Assembly: GCA_030433415.1 (NCBI GenBank)
Contig: JAUIMF010000004.1
Span: 1-64,000, forward strand
DNA length: 64,000 nt
Origin: Gammaproteobacteria bacterium
GTDB taxonomy: Bacteria; Pseudomonadota; Gammaproteobacteria; Pseudomonadales; Halieaceae
Direction of reading: 5' to 3'
Program-made: the position numbers and the translations under genes
In this document: in pieces, positions 1-8,930 of the stretch
Layout: each line of letters begins with the position of its first letter
Numbering within the stretch: position 1 is the stretch's first letter
The notes under the pieces: model-generated
Databases searched by the model: none
What the model was told of the DNA's origin: nothing
The model's input: the letters and a program-made list of their open reading frames with translations, nothing else

Positions 1-1
1 G

Positions 2-754
2 GTCAAGGAATCCGCCCCGTCGCAGTACGAAATCAACATGCGCCATGTCGACAACCCAGTACTGGCGGCGCGGCAGATTCTGATGATGAAGCGGGTCATC
101 AAGGAAGTTGCCAGGCAGCACGACCTGGTGGCGAGCTTCATGCCCAAGCCGTTCCAGGACCAGGCGGGCAATGGGCTGCACGTGCACTGCAGTGTTCTCG
201 ACAGCGAGGGCCGAAATGTCTTCGACGACGGCACGAGCCAGGGCACTCAGGAATTACGCAATGCAATTGGCGGCTGCCTGCACCACATGGCCGACTCCTT
301 CGCCATCTTCGCCCCCAGCTTCAACGCCTACCGTCGCTTCCAGAAAGGCAGCCACGCCCCCATCATCCCCAACTGGGGCTACGAAAATCGCACCGTTGCC
401 GTGCGCGTTCCCGCAGGCGGTCCAAAAGCGCGACGCCTGGAGCACCGCGTCGCGGGTGCCGACGCCAACCCCTACCTGGTATTTGCCGTGATCCTGGCCG
501 CGGCGCTGGACGGTATCGAGCGCGGTCTGCCACCGGGTGAGCCCATCGTGGGCGACGGTTACGGCACCCGTGATCCCACCCTGCCGATTTTCATGCACGA
601 AGCCCTGCGGCTGTTCGGTAAATCGAGTTTTATCAGCAGCGCCCTCGGCCCTGAAATGCAACGCACCTTTGGCCTCACCAAGGAACAGGAACTGGCGGAG
701 TTCCAGAGTCACATCACCAGCCTGGAATTCAACGCCTACGTAGAGCGCCTGTAG
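2..754 (+). CDS. Glutamine synthetase family protein, C-terminal part (5' truncated by window)
   Basis: This is the C-terminal catalytic half of a glutamine synthetase-type ligase, which joins an amine or ammonia to glutamate using ATP. The reading frame is open from the first bases of the window, so the gene starts upstream; about 250 residues of a usual 440-470 are present. The family signatures are visible in order: SQYEIN, NGLHVHCSVLD (ATP/metal site), the NRTVAVRVP arginine region, and RRLEHRVAGADANPYL near the end. The sequence style resembles PuuA-like gamma-glutamyl-amine synthetases more than housekeeping GlnA, since no adenylylation-site region is evident, but the substrate cannot be fixed from this half. 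It ends 17 bases before the next gene on the same strand. Confidence 0.9.
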   Translation, partial: VKESAPSQYEINMRHVDNPVLAARQILMMKRVIKEVARQHDLVASFMPKPFQDQAGNGLHVHCSVLDSEGRNVFDDGTSQGTQELRNAIGGCLHHMADSFAIFAPSFNAYRRFQKGSHAPIIPNWGYENRTVAVRVPAGGPKARRLEHRVAGADANPYLVFAVILAAALDGIERGLPPGEPIVGDGYGTRDPTLPIFMHEALRLFGKSSFISSALGPEMQRTFGLTKEQELAEFQSHITSLEFNAYVERL

Positions 755-771
755 CTCTCTATACTGGTCCC

Positions 772-1590
772 ATGGGCCGCCCGCTACTTCTTTATCTCTT
801 GCTGATTCTGCTGATGCCAGCGCAGGCTGCGGCCGTCGAGGGCACGCTGACCAGCGTGGAGCACTGCAAGGCTGCGCTCGAGACCGACCCGTCACCGGGC
901 CCAGCCCTGCCCGACACGCTGCGTCTGGTCACGTGGAACGTGATGAAGCTGGACCGCCCACAGGCACGGGAGCTTGCGACGACGCTGGGGCGGGACGCGG
1001 ACCTGATGTTGCTGCAGGAATCGCCGGTTGAATTTTCGCTGTACGCAGACGTCGACGGGGATCACTTTGCACCCGGGTATCAGCGGCAAAACCAACTCAC
1101 AGGCGTGTCGCTACACAGCCCACTCATGGTGGATACGCGCTGCACCCTGAGCTTTCGCGAGCCGTGGCTGCGCACACCCAAGGCCGTATTGGCCGTGCGC
1201 ATTGCCGGCTCCCGGCAAAACCTGCTGGTGGTCAACCTGCACGGTATTAACTTTACGCTGGGCAGCGGCGCCTACCGGCGGCAGTTACAGGCCATTGCCG
1301 AGCTCGTTCGCGCCCACGACGGCCCAGCCATCGTGGCGGGGGATTTCAATCACTGGAATCCCTGGCGACGCGGTGTGCTCGAGGAATTTCGCGCCTCTCT
1401 GGGGCTCGATGAAGTGTCATTTGCCCCGGACTGGCGCAGTCGACATCTGGGCAGCCCCGTCGACGGTGCTTTTGTGCGAGGCCTGCGCGTGATCAGCGCC
1501 ACGGCATACCCGACGTCGCGCTCAGATCACAACCCGATCGGACTGATCCTCGAGACTGCTAGTCCTGTAGCGGCGGATAATCCCGGGTAA
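772..1590 (+). CDS. Exported endonuclease/exonuclease/phosphatase-family protein
   Basis: A 272-residue protein with a clear N-terminal signal peptide: a Leu-rich hydrophobic stretch at residues 4-20 with an AQAAA cleavage region. It has the EEP-fold motifs in order: TWNVMK (Asn), LLLQES (metal-binding Glu), VVNLHGIN, VAGDFNHWN (catalytic Asp/Asn) and RSDHNPI (the C-terminal Asp-His pair). These residues are those needed for metal-dependent phosphodiester or phosphomonoester hydrolysis, so it is probably an active enzyme outside the cytoplasm; the substrate (DNA, lipid or other) is not deducible. Its 3' end overlaps the convergent MATE gene by 32 bp. Confidence 0.85.
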   Translation: MGRPLLLYLLLILLMPAQAAAVEGTLTSVEHCKAALETDPSPGPALPDTLRLVTWNVMKLDRPQARELATTLGRDADLMLLQESPVEFSLYADVDGDHFAPGYQRQNQLTGVSLHSPLMVDTRCTLSFREPWLRTPKAVLAVRIAGSRQNLLVVNLHGINFTLGSGAYRRQLQAIAELVRAHDGPAIVAGDFNHWNPWRRGVLEEFRASLGLDEVSFAPDWRSRHLGSPVDGAFVRGLRVISATAYPTSRSDHNPIGLILETASPVAADNPG

Positions 1591-2902
1591 GACGCTGTAC
1601 CAGCATCAGCGCACTGAACATACCCAGCACTCCCCACACCGCCATCCCCAGGGCCTCGCCCACCATGACGCCACGGGCGCCAAAGTGCGCGGCTCCGAAC
1701 CAGGCGGCGGGGACTACGCCCAGAAGCACCTTGCCGTAATTGAAGAGCGTGGCCAGGTACGCGCGTCCCAGATTGTTGAAGCTGGCGTTGGCAACGAACA
1801 ACAGCCCGTTCAGGGCGAAGAAGCCCACGAGGAACTTCATGTAGAAACCGAGCAGCTCCGCAGCTCTCGCGCTGGCAGTGAATACGGCCAGGAGCGGATC
1901 CAGCAAGAACCACAGCAGGAGCCATACTCCGGCCACGTAGACCATCACGAACAGCGATGCATCCAGCAGCGTCTGGCGCGCGCGGTCGTAGCGCCGGGCA
2001 CCCGCGTTCTGTCCCACGATGGGCCCCACGGCGCCAGACACCGCAAAGACCGCCGCAAATGCCAGGGGGGCAAGACGCGCCATCACCGCGAGGGCCGCAA
2101 CCGCGCTGTCGCCAAACTGGGACATAATCTTGAGCACAATGCTGTTGCCCAGGGGCGTCGCCAGATTGGTCAGCACCGCAGGCAGACCGATGGCGAGGAT
2201 CGCAGGTACATCCGCCCAGACCTGCCTGGCCGTTACCCGTCGGGGTAATCGATGCCGGCGTACCAGCGCGTAGCCTGCGTAGAGAAACACCGTGACCCGC
2301 GCCGCCACAGAGGCCCACGCAGCACCCTCCAGGCCCCAGGCAAAGGTAAAGATGAACAACGGATCGAGCAGCGCATTAACTACTGCGCCCGCCAGCGTGG
2401 ACCACATGCTGCGCCGCGCGTCGCCAATGGCACGAAGCCCTGCCGCCAGACTCATGCCCAGCACCAACACTGGAACAGCAGGCAACTGGATGCGCGCGTA
2501 GCTGATCGCTGCCTCAAGTGTCGGGCCCGATGCGCCGAGCCAGGAGAGAAGTTCCGGCAACTGCCACCATGCTGCGATCGTCAGCAACGTCGACGCCACC
2601 AGATTGAACCAGAGCACGGAACTGCAGTAGCGCCCCGCTGTCTCCCGGTCATCGGCCCCTTCAGCGCGCGCCACCAGCGCGCCCAGGGCGATCTGCAAAC
2701 CGATGCCAAGGGACAGCAGAAAGTACAGCAGCGTACCCGCATAGCCCACCGCCGCCACCAGCTGCTGCTCGCCCAACAGGGTGATGAAGTACATATCCAC
2801 CACATCCACGGCAAACATGGCGATCAGCCCCACGGACGCCGCGCCGGTCATCACCAGCACATGGCGCAGGGTGGAGCCCTGAAGAAAAACCGGTCCGCTC
2901 AT
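1559..2902 (-). CDS. MATE family efflux transporter
   Basis: A 447-residue multidrug and toxin extrusion (MATE) membrane protein, expected to export cationic or organic compounds in exchange for H+ or Na+. About twelve hydrophobic segments are visible, arranged as two related halves. Near the N-terminus is the typical TGAASVGLIAMFAVDVVDMYFI segment (quoted in part: MFAVDVVDMYFI), and the middle has ARVTVFLYAGYALVRR. I chose the ATG at 2902 because upstream in-frame codons encode a low-complexity, repeat-derived stretch over the 12-bp tandem repeats. It is convergent with, and overlaps by 32 bp, the EEP-family gene. No substrate can be assigned. Confidence 0.88.
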   Translation of the reverse strand: MSGPVFLQGSTLRHVLVMTGAASVGLIAMFAVDVVDMYFITLLGEQQLVAAVGYAGTLLYFLLSLGIGLQIALGALVARAEGADDRETAGRYCSSVLWFNLVASTLLTIAAWWQLPELLSWLGASGPTLEAAISYARIQLPAVPVLVLGMSLAAGLRAIGDARRSMWSTLAGAVVNALLDPLFIFTFAWGLEGAAWASVAARVTVFLYAGYALVRRHRLPRRVTARQVWADVPAILAIGLPAVLTNLATPLGNSIVLKIMSQFGDSAVAALAVMARLAPLAFAAVFAVSGAVGPIVGQNAGARRYDRARQTLLDASLFVMVYVAGVWLLLWFLLDPLLAVFTASARAAELLGFYMKFLVGFFALNGLLFVANASFNNLGRAYLATLFNYGKVLLGVVPAAWFGAAHFGARGVMVGEALGMAVWGVLGMFSALMLVQRLTRDYPPLQD

Positions 2903-3016
2903 GGGGTGAAAGGGTCCAGGATTAACGACAAATTGAGCCCGCAAGCCCGGGCGTGACGCGCGAGTGTAACGGCCACAGCCTGCCGCGCCCAGCCGAACGG
3001 GAAATGCACGATGCAT

Positions 3017-3064
3017 CGCAATGACCATCGCAATGGCCATCGCAATGACCAGCGCAACGACCAG
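3017..3064. repeat. 12-bp tandem repeat, four copies
   Basis: Four adjacent 12-mers of the form CGCAAtGaCCAk (CGCAATGACCAT, CGCAATGGCCAT, CGCAATGACCAG, CGCAACGACCAG), followed by a decayed fifth. It lies in the 269-bp divergent region between the MATE gene and the desaturase gene. It creates spurious open frames in several registers, which is why I did not extend the MATE gene into it. Confidence 0.9.
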
Positions 3065-3171
3065 CGCGACGCACCCACACGAACAATCACTGTCCGCGTC
3101 AGATTTTCACGGCGAGACTTCGCCAGACATTGCCGCTACCATGATCGCCTCGATACCAGAGCCACCCCGTT

Positions 3172-4347
3172 ATGAGTCAAGCGAACACCAAACCTCCACT
3201 GATCATCGTCAACACGATCCTGTTTGTAGGCCTGCCAATTCTGGCGGCGGTGTTGGTTCCCCTGTGGGGCCTTACCCAGGGCTACAGCTACGCGCTATGG
3301 GCCTGGGCCGTGCTGTTCCTGTATCTCAATGGCCTGTCGATCACGGGGGGCTATCACCGCCTGTGGTCTCACAAGGCTTACGAAGCTCACTGGGGCGTGC
3401 GGCTGTTTTTTGCTCTCTGGGGCGCTGGCGCCCTGCAGAACAGTATTCTGGTCTGGGCTTCGGATCACCGGCGCCACCACCGCCATGTCGATGACAACGA
3501 CCTGGATCCCTATTCCGCGGGTCGCGGACTGTGGTTCAGCCACATGGGCTGGATGCTGCGCGAGTACACGACCAATGCCGAAGACTTCAGTAATGCGAAG
3601 GACCTGATGCGCGACCCCATCGTGATGTGGCAGCACAAGCACTACGTTGCCATCACGGTGTTTATGAACATCGGCCTGCCGCTGTTACTCGGCCTGGCCC
3701 TGGGCGACGTGATCGGCGCCCTGCTCGTGGTTGGCCTGCTACGCCTGGTGGTGAACCACCACGTGACATTTTTTATCAATTCCCTGGCCCACTACTGGGG
3801 CAGTCGTCCGTATACCGACACCAATACGGCGCGTGACAACGGTTTTCTGGCCTTTCTGACCTACGGCGAGGGTTACCACAACTACCACCACATCTTTCAG
3901 ACTGACTATCGCAATGGCATCCGCTGGTATCAGTGGGATCCCACCAAGTGGATGATCGCGGCCCTTGAAAAGCTCGGCCTCGCACGGGAACTGAAACGCG
4001 TGCCCGATTTCCGCATCCAGCGCGCCCTGCTGGACATGCAGTTCAAGCGCGCCCAGGAACTCGCCCAGGGGCAGAGCGAACCGGCGTTGACCGCTATTCT
4101 GGAGCGGGAGTACCAGCTGTTCACCGATGCCATCAACCAGTGGAGCCAACTGCAGGCCGAGCGCTACGAGCGCCATCGCGAACAGCTCGGCGATGCCCTG
4201 GAAGAACGCCGCCAACAACTGCTGGCGCGCTGGGAACAGGCCGCACTGCGGGACCGCTTTCGCGAGCTCGAAATCTCATTGCGGGACCAGCGCAAACGCC
4301 TGCAGCAGCTCATGGCCCAATGGCAGCTCCAGCCCATCGCGAGCTGA
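3172..4347 (+). CDS. Acyl-CoA/acyl-lipid delta-9-type fatty acid desaturase
   Basis: A 391-residue integral membrane di-iron desaturase that should introduce a double bond into saturated acyl chains. The three histidine boxes are all present: HRLWSH (residues 62-67), HRRHH (99-103) and HNYHH (236-240), set among four hydrophobic membrane segments. The length is close to the Pseudomonas DesA/DesB type. After the desaturase domain, roughly residues 300-385 form a Glu/Gln/Arg-rich, heptad-like helix (for example QAERYERHREQLGDALEERR), which probably makes a cytoplasmic coiled coil. Position of the double bond and acyl carrier are inferred only from family resemblance. It stands alone, divergent from the MATE gene. 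Confidence 0.92.
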   Translation: MSQANTKPPLIIVNTILFVGLPILAAVLVPLWGLTQGYSYALWAWAVLFLYLNGLSITGGYHRLWSHKAYEAHWGVRLFFALWGAGALQNSILVWASDHRRHHRHVDDNDLDPYSAGRGLWFSHMGWMLREYTTNAEDFSNAKDLMRDPIVMWQHKHYVAITVFMNIGLPLLLGLALGDVIGALLVVGLLRLVVNHHVTFFINSLAHYWGSRPYTDTNTARDNGFLAFLTYGEGYHNYHHIFQTDYRNGIRWYQWDPTKWMIAALEKLGLARELKRVPDFRIQRALLDMQFKRAQELAQGQSEPALTAILEREYQLFTDAINQWSQLQAERYERHREQLGDALEERRQQLLARWEQAALRDRFRELEISLRDQRKRLQQLMAQWQLQPIAS

Positions 4348-4416
4348 TCCGAAGGCTGCCTTCGACGGTATATTGCAATCAGGCCTTCGGGCACGACCTC
4401 ACCAGGGACCAGCATA

Positions 4417-4896
4417 ATGACCGACACGATTTATGGCTTCGCGCCGAAGGACAAGGGCGGCAATGCCGTCTCGCTTGAGGACTACCGCGGCCAGGTACTG
4501 CTTATTGTCAACACCGCGTCCAAATGCGGTTTCACGCCCCAGTTTGCAGGCCTCGAAAAGCTCTACAAGGACTATCAGGAGCAGGGGCTGACCATTCTGG
4601 GATTTCCCTGCAACCAGTTTGGCAAGCAGGATCCCGGCAGCAATGACGAAATCCAGGAGTTCTGCCAACTCAACTACGGCGTCAGTTTTCCCGTGTTCGG
4701 CAAGATCGACGTCAACGGCAGCAACGCCGACCCGCTATTCGACTACCTCAAGACCGCCGCACCGGGCACCCTGGGCAAGCGCATCAAGTGGAACTTCACC
4801 AAGTTCCTGATCAATCGGGACGGCGAGGTCGTCAAGCGCTATGCCCCGACCACCAAGCCGGAGGCAATCGCCGCCGATATTGAGGCTGTGCTCTGA
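4417..4896 (+). CDS. Glutathione peroxidase family thiol peroxidase
   Basis: A 159-residue peroxidase that reduces hydrogen peroxide or lipid hydroperoxides using glutathione or thioredoxin. The peroxidatic cysteine is at residue 37 in NTASKCGFT; it is a normal TGC cysteine codon, not selenocysteine. The second signature FPCNQFG (65-67 region, with the Gln of the catalytic tetrad) and the WNFTKFL motif with Trp and Asn are also present. It follows the desaturase by 69 bp on the same strand, so protection of newly made unsaturated lipids is a reasonable but unproven link. Confidence 0.93.
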   Translation: MTDTIYGFAPKDKGGNAVSLEDYRGQVLLIVNTASKCGFTPQFAGLEKLYKDYQEQGLTILGFPCNQFGKQDPGSNDEIQEFCQLNYGVSFPVFGKIDVNGSNADPLFDYLKTAAPGTLGKRIKWNFTKFLINRDGEVVKRYAPTTKPEAIAADIEAVL

Positions 4897-4922
4897 GCTG
4901 ACTTTGCTGCGCATCTTTCGGG

Positions 4923-4999
4923 GTGGCGATGGCGCCGCCATTCCCTCCGCTCTCTGGGATGGGGGACGTTCGCTACGGGAATGACGGCGCCATCGCCAC
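4923..4999. repeat. Family A inverted-repeat element, copy A1
   Basis: Two 22-bp arms, 4923-4944 and 4978-4999, are inverted copies with 21 of 22 positions paired. They enclose a 33-bp loop (4945-4977) that carries the family A core, CTGGGATGGGGGACGTTCGC. The arms share nothing with the arms of the other copies, while the core does. It lies just after the glutathione peroxidase gene, so it could also act as a strong RNA hairpin, but no U-tract follows. Confidence 0.9.
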
Positions 5000-5055
5000 G
5001 TGACAGCGAACGGCCACACGGCATGTCCGAGCGCCGCACGACCCCGGAAGCGACT

Positions 5056-5252
5056 CCGGAAGGAGTGAGCCACGGTCCGCTTGCGGAGTGAGCGTCCCCC
5101 TCCCTAGCGAACGCAGCGAGCGGGGCGTGGCTCACGAATATCGAAGTCCGTCGAGACCCCGGAAGGAGTGAGCCGCGGCCTGCTTGCGGAGTGAGCGTCC
5201 CCCTCCCTAGCGAACGCAGCGAGCGGGGCGTGGCTCACGAATATCGAAGTCC
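5056..5252. repeat. 94-bp direct duplication carrying two family A cores (A2, A3)
   Basis: Positions 5056-5149 and 5159-5252 are two copies of a 94-bp unit differing at only a few positions, with a period of 103 bp. Each unit contains the family A core on the minus strand (forward reading GCGTCCCCCTCCCTAGCGAA). In the first unit short arms GTGAGCCACG (5065-5074) and CGTGGCTCAC (5126-5135) flank it. The whole 369-bp stretch between the glutathione peroxidase gene and prfC is occupied by A1 and this duplication, and I see no gene in it. Confidence 0.92.
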
Positions 5253-5265
5253 CGACGTAAGACGA

Positions 5266-6849
5266 TCAATGCTCGCGAGTAGACCGGAACTCGATGTCGG
5301 GCCAGCGTTCTTCCATGAGTGACAGATTCACCCGGGTGGGTGCGAGGTAACTGAGGTAGCCACCGCCGTCGATGGACAACTGATCCGCGGCTTTCTTGCG
5401 GAATTCCTCGAGCTTGCGCTCATCGTCACAGTAGACCCAGCGCGCCGTGTAGACATTGACCGGCTCGTAGATGGCCTCGACCTTGTATTCGTCCTTCAGG
5501 CGGTAGGCCACAACATCAAACTGCAGCTGACCGACCGCGCCAACGATCAGGTCCGTAGAGCTGATAGGGGCAAAGACCTGCGTCGAACCCTCTTCTGACA
5601 GTTGCTGCAGGCCCTTCTGGAGTTGCTTGGATTTCATGGGGTCGCGCAGGCGAATACGGCGAAACAGCTCCGGCGCAAAATGGGGAATCCCCGTAAAACC
5701 CAGCTCCTCACCATCGGTGAACGTATCGCCGATCTGGATCGTGCCGTGGTTGTGCAGGCCGATGATATCGCCGGCCATGGCCTCTTCCACCAACACCCGC
5801 TCACCGGCCTTGAAGGTCACGGCGTCGGCGATTTTCACGTCCTTGCCCAGACGCACATGCCGCATTTTCATCCCCTTGCCGTAGCGCCCGGAGCAGACGC
5901 GCAGAAAGGCAATGCGATCCCGGTGCCGGGGATCCATGTTGGCCTGGATCTTGAACACAAATCCGCTGAAGGCTGACTCCGCCGCGTCCACATGCCGATC
6001 CGTGGTATCACGACCCTGCGGCGGTGGCGCCCACTGCACAAAGTCATCGAGCATTTCCCGCACGCCGAAGTTCCCCAGGGCGGTACCAAAGAAAACCGGA
6101 GTCAGACGGCCCGCCAGGAACGGTTCCAGCTCAAATTCATGGCTCGCACCACGCACGAGTTCTATCTCGTCGACAAAATCGTCATAGTCCTCACCCAGCA
6201 GCGCCCGGGCGGCGTCGCTCTCAAGGCCCTCTATACGCTCGTCCGGGGGCAGCACCGCATTGTGCCCTTTCTCGAAGCAGTGGATCGTGTCGGTATACAG
6301 GTTATAAACACCACGAAAGTGATCGCCCATGCCAATGGGCCAGTTGATGGGCGCCGCCGGAATATCGAGGACCTCTTCGATCTCGTCCAGCAACTCGATG
6401 GCATCGCGGATAGGTCGGTCCATTTTGTTGACGAAACTGACGATGGGCGTGTCTCGCAGGCGGCAGACATTCATCAGCTTGATCGTGCGGTCCTCGACCC
6501 CCTTTGCACCGTCGATCACCATCAGGGCCGAGTCCACCGCGGTCAGCGTGCGGTAGGTATCTTCCGAAAAATCCTCGTGCCCTGGCGTGTCCAGCAGGTT
6601 CACCACGCGCTCGCGATAGGGGAACTGCATGACCGACGACGTCACAGAAATTCCCCGCTCCTGCTCCATGCTCATCCAGTCCGACGTGGCGTGGGGACCC
6701 TTTTTGCCCTTGACGCTGCCGGCGATGGCAATGGCATTGCCAAGAAGCAGCAGCTTTTCGGTGATCGTGGTCTTACCCGCATCGGGGTGCGAGATAATGG
6801 CGAAGGTGCGGCGGCGCTGAATTTCTGCCGTCAGGGCTGAATCCGTCAT
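5266..6849 (-). CDS. prfC: Peptide chain release factor 3
   Basis: A 527-residue translational GTPase that recycles RF1/RF2 from the ribosome after termination. GTP-binding motifs are intact: SHPDAGKTT (P-loop), DTPGHEDF (G3) and NKMD (G4). The stretch [20 protein letters not shown] and the long GSVKGKKG loop with [14 protein letters not shown] (switch I) are typical of RF3 rather than EF-G. Length matches the E. coli protein (529). I chose the ATG at 6849, which gives [10 protein letters not shown]; the longer frame upstream has no homologous character. It is divergent from regB with 109 bp between. Confidence 0.96.
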   Translation of the reverse strand: MTDSALTAEIQRRRTFAIISHPDAGKTTITEKLLLLGNAIAIAGSVKGKKGPHATSDWMSMEQERGISVTSSVMQFPYRERVVNLLDTPGHEDFSEDTYRTLTAVDSALMVIDGAKGVEDRTIKLMNVCRLRDTPIVSFVNKMDRPIRDAIELLDEIEEVLDIPAAPINWPIGMGDHFRGVYNLYTDTIHCFEKGHNAVLPPDERIEGLESDAARALLGEDYDDFVDEIELVRGASHEFELEPFLAGRLTPVFFGTALGNFGVREMLDDFVQWAPPPQGRDTTDRHVDAAESAFSGFVFKIQANMDPRHRDRIAFLRVCSGRYGKGMKMRHVRLGKDVKIADAVTFKAGERVLVEEAMAGDIIGLHNHGTIQIGDTFTDGEELGFTGIPHFAPELFRRIRLRDPMKSKQLQKGLQQLSEEGSTQVFAPISSTDLIVGAVGQLQFDVVAYRLKDEYKVEAIYEPVNVYTARWVYCDDERKLEEFRKKAADQLSIDGGGYLSYLAPTRVNLSLMEERWPDIEFRSTREH

Positions 6850-6958
6850 GGGCTGTCCGATAGTTACGAGGCCGGCGCTTATCGAGGTCGCCGGGTCGCG
6901 CATCATAGCGAATGGGCTTCTGCGGATAAACGATAGCGCACCGTTATAATCACCGACC

Positions 6959-8230
6959 ATGAAATCAGACAGCATCAGCGGGGCGAGCTTCAACCCCTCG
7001 GCCCTGGCAAATTTGCGCAGCCTGCTGGCCATTCGCAGCATCGCGCTCCTCGGCCAGACAGCGGTGCTGGCCTACGTGGTCACGGTGAGTCGCACGACGG
7101 AAAACCTGTTCGGTCTGGCGGCGTCCCTGATTCTCATGACCCTGTTCACCGTAGGCAGCTGGTGGCGATTGACCCGGGATTGGCCCGTCACCGATGGGGA
7201 ATTTCTGCTGCAATTGCTGCTGGATATCATGGTCTGGTCGGCCCTGATGTACTTCAGCGGCGGAGCGACCAATCCGTTTATCTCGTACTACATCGTACCC
7301 ATCGTCGTCGCCGCGGCGGTACTGCCCGTTCACTTCACCTGGCTGGTCACCGGCAGCGCGCTTGTCGCCTACAGCACCCTGCTCTACTACTACCAGCCGC
7401 TGCCGCTGTTTTCTCCCCACGCCATGGGGCATCACGGGGACTCGGGCCAGGCCCACACCTTGGGTATGTGGTTCAATTTTCTGTTCAGCGCCGGGCTGAT
7501 TACCTTCTTTATGCTGCGTATGGCGGCGGTGCTGCGTGAGAATACGGCATCGGAAGCCCGCCGCCGCGAAGACCGCTTGCGCGAAGACCAGATCGTTGCC
7601 GTCGCCAGTCTGGCGGCGGGTACGGCCCACGAACTGGGCACGCCGCTGTCCACCATGACCGTTACTATCGACGAACTGCTTGCAGACCCGGGGCTGAGCA
7701 AGACCCAACGCGAAGATTGCGAACTGGTAGCACAACAACTGCGCCTGTGCCGCGAGACGCTGCGAGGGCTATCAGAGACCGCCGAAACCACCAGCAGCTC
7801 GCCCAAGTGCTGTGACGCCTGGACCTTTCTCGAAAACACCGTCGAACGCTGGGCCGTGCGCCGCCCCGGCATGCCCTACGAATTACGGCTGGCCCAGTCC
7901 GGCGACGTACCGGCCATCAACTGCGACTCGACGCTGCAGCAGGCGCTTGAAAACCTGATCAACAATGCAGCGGATTCAGGCAGCGACCATCTTCGCATCA
8001 GCCTCAGCTGGGATCTGGTGGAGTGCTGCATCGCCATTCGGGACTGGGGCAAGGGGCTTCCGCCGCAGCTGCAGCAGAACCCGGGCAAAGCCGTCGTACT
8101 CGGCTCCGGTGGGGGCATGGGCATAGGCCTGATGCTCAGCCATGCGAGCGTTGAGCGCTTTGGTGGTCGCATAGAGCTTTGCCCCATGAACGATGGAACT
8201 GAGGCGCGGCTGGTGGTGCCGATCGTGTAA
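6959..8230 (+). CDS. regB: RegB/PrrB-type redox-sensing membrane histidine kinase
   Basis: A 423-residue sensor kinase with about six membrane segments in residues 25-190, then a dimerisation/phosphoacceptor domain and an ATPase domain. GGATNPF at 101-107 matches the quinone-sensing motif of RegB. The phosphoacceptor His224 sits in [13 protein letters not shown], the RegB-type H-box, and Cys264 in RLCRETL sits exactly 40 residues later, the same spacing as the redox-active cysteine in Rhodobacter RegB (His225/Cys265). The ATPase has an N-box ([10 protein letters not shown]) and glycine-rich G-boxes. The response regulator follows 67 bp downstream. It probably reports the respiratory or quinone redox state. 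Confidence 0.94.
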   Translation: MKSDSISGASFNPSALANLRSLLAIRSIALLGQTAVLAYVVTVSRTTENLFGLAASLILMTLFTVGSWWRLTRDWPVTDGEFLLQLLLDIMVWSALMYFSGGATNPFISYYIVPIVVAAAVLPVHFTWLVTGSALVAYSTLLYYYQPLPLFSPHAMGHHGDSGQAHTLGMWFNFLFSAGLITFFMLRMAAVLRENTASEARRREDRLREDQIVAVASLAAGTAHELGTPLSTMTVTIDELLADPGLSKTQREDCELVAQQLRLCRETLRGLSETAETTSSSPKCCDAWTFLENTVERWAVRRPGMPYELRLAQSGDVPAINCDSTLQQALENLINNAADSGSDHLRISLSWDLVECCIAIRDWGKGLPPQLQQNPGKAVVLGSGGGMGIGLMLSHASVERFGGRIELCPMNDGTEARLVVPIV

Positions 8231-8297
8231 GTACTCGCAACTCTCGCTGCCACCGGTTCGGAGCAACCGCTATACTGCGCCCTCCTCGGGAGGGTCC

Positions 8298-8831
8298 ATG
8301 CGAGCTGGTTCTACATTTCTGCTGGTCGACGATGACGCGGTATTCACCGCCGCTATGTCGCGGGCCCTCGAAAGACGTGGCTTTGCCGTGCAATGCGCCG
8401 ACGGTGCCGAGGCGGCCCTGCGTGCCTGCCGCAGCGAGGCGCCCGACTACATCACCCTGGATCTGAACATGCCCGGCACATCGGGCCTGGTCATACTGCC
8501 AGAACTGCTCCTGGCCGCCCCGAAGGCCGAACTTCTCGTCCTGACCGGGTACTCCAGTATCGCCACCGCCGTACAGGCCACGAAAGCCGGAGCCCGGGAC
8601 TACCTGTGCAAACCCGCCAGCGTGGACGAGATTCTCACGGCCCTCGGTGGCGAGACCTCAGAACCGGCGCAGGTCGCTGACAATCCCCCCTCGCTGAACC
8701 GGCTGGAGTGGGAACATCTGCAGCGGGTGCTAACAGAGAACGATGGCAATATCTCGGCGACGGCGCGCGCGTTGGGAATGCACCGCCGCACGCTGCAGCG
8801 CAAACTGCAGAAACGTCCAGTAAAACGCTGA
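8298..8831 (+). CDS. regA: RegA/PrrA-type response regulator
   Basis: A 177-residue regulator: a receiver domain (residues 5-120, phosphoacceptor Asp in ITLDLNMPG, conserved Lys in CKPAS), a short linker, and a C-terminal Fis-like helix-turn-helix (NISATARALGMHRRTLQRKL). This small two-domain design is that of RegA/PrrA/ActR, the partners of RegB kinases, which control respiration, carbon or energy genes according to redox state. The ATG at 8298 gives the normal start MRAGSTFLLVDDD. It is convergent with lipB. Confidence 0.94.
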   Translation: MRAGSTFLLVDDDAVFTAAMSRALERRGFAVQCADGAEAALRACRSEAPDYITLDLNMPGTSGLVILPELLLAAPKAELLVLTGYSSIATAVQATKAGARDYLCKPASVDEILTALGGETSEPAQVADNPPSLNRLEWEHLQRVLTENDGNISATARALGMHRRTLQRKLQKRPVKR

Positions 8832-8859
8832 GTAGCGCACCCAGCCATGCCGTAATTCC

Positions 8860-8924
8860 AGACGCTGATTCCAGGCGCTGAATTCAGGCGCTGGTTGCAG
8901 GCGCTGATTCCGGGTACTGATTAC
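8860..8924. repeat. 13-bp tandem repeat, five copies
   Basis: Five adjacent 13-mers of the type AGGCGCTGATTCC (units at 8860, 8873, 8886, 8899 and 8912) with one to five changes each. They fill most of the 99-bp convergent gap between regA and lipB. No hairpin with a U-tract is obvious. Confidence 0.88.
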
Positions 8925-8930
8925 AGAAAA

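Noticed and set aside
4417-4896. Selenocysteine at the glutathione peroxidase active site
   Set aside because: The codon is TGC (cysteine), with no in-frame TGA.
6850-7041. 64-codon upstream extension of prfC
   Set aside because: It crosses the divergent promoter region and overlaps the regB start; RF3 begins at [10 protein letters not shown].
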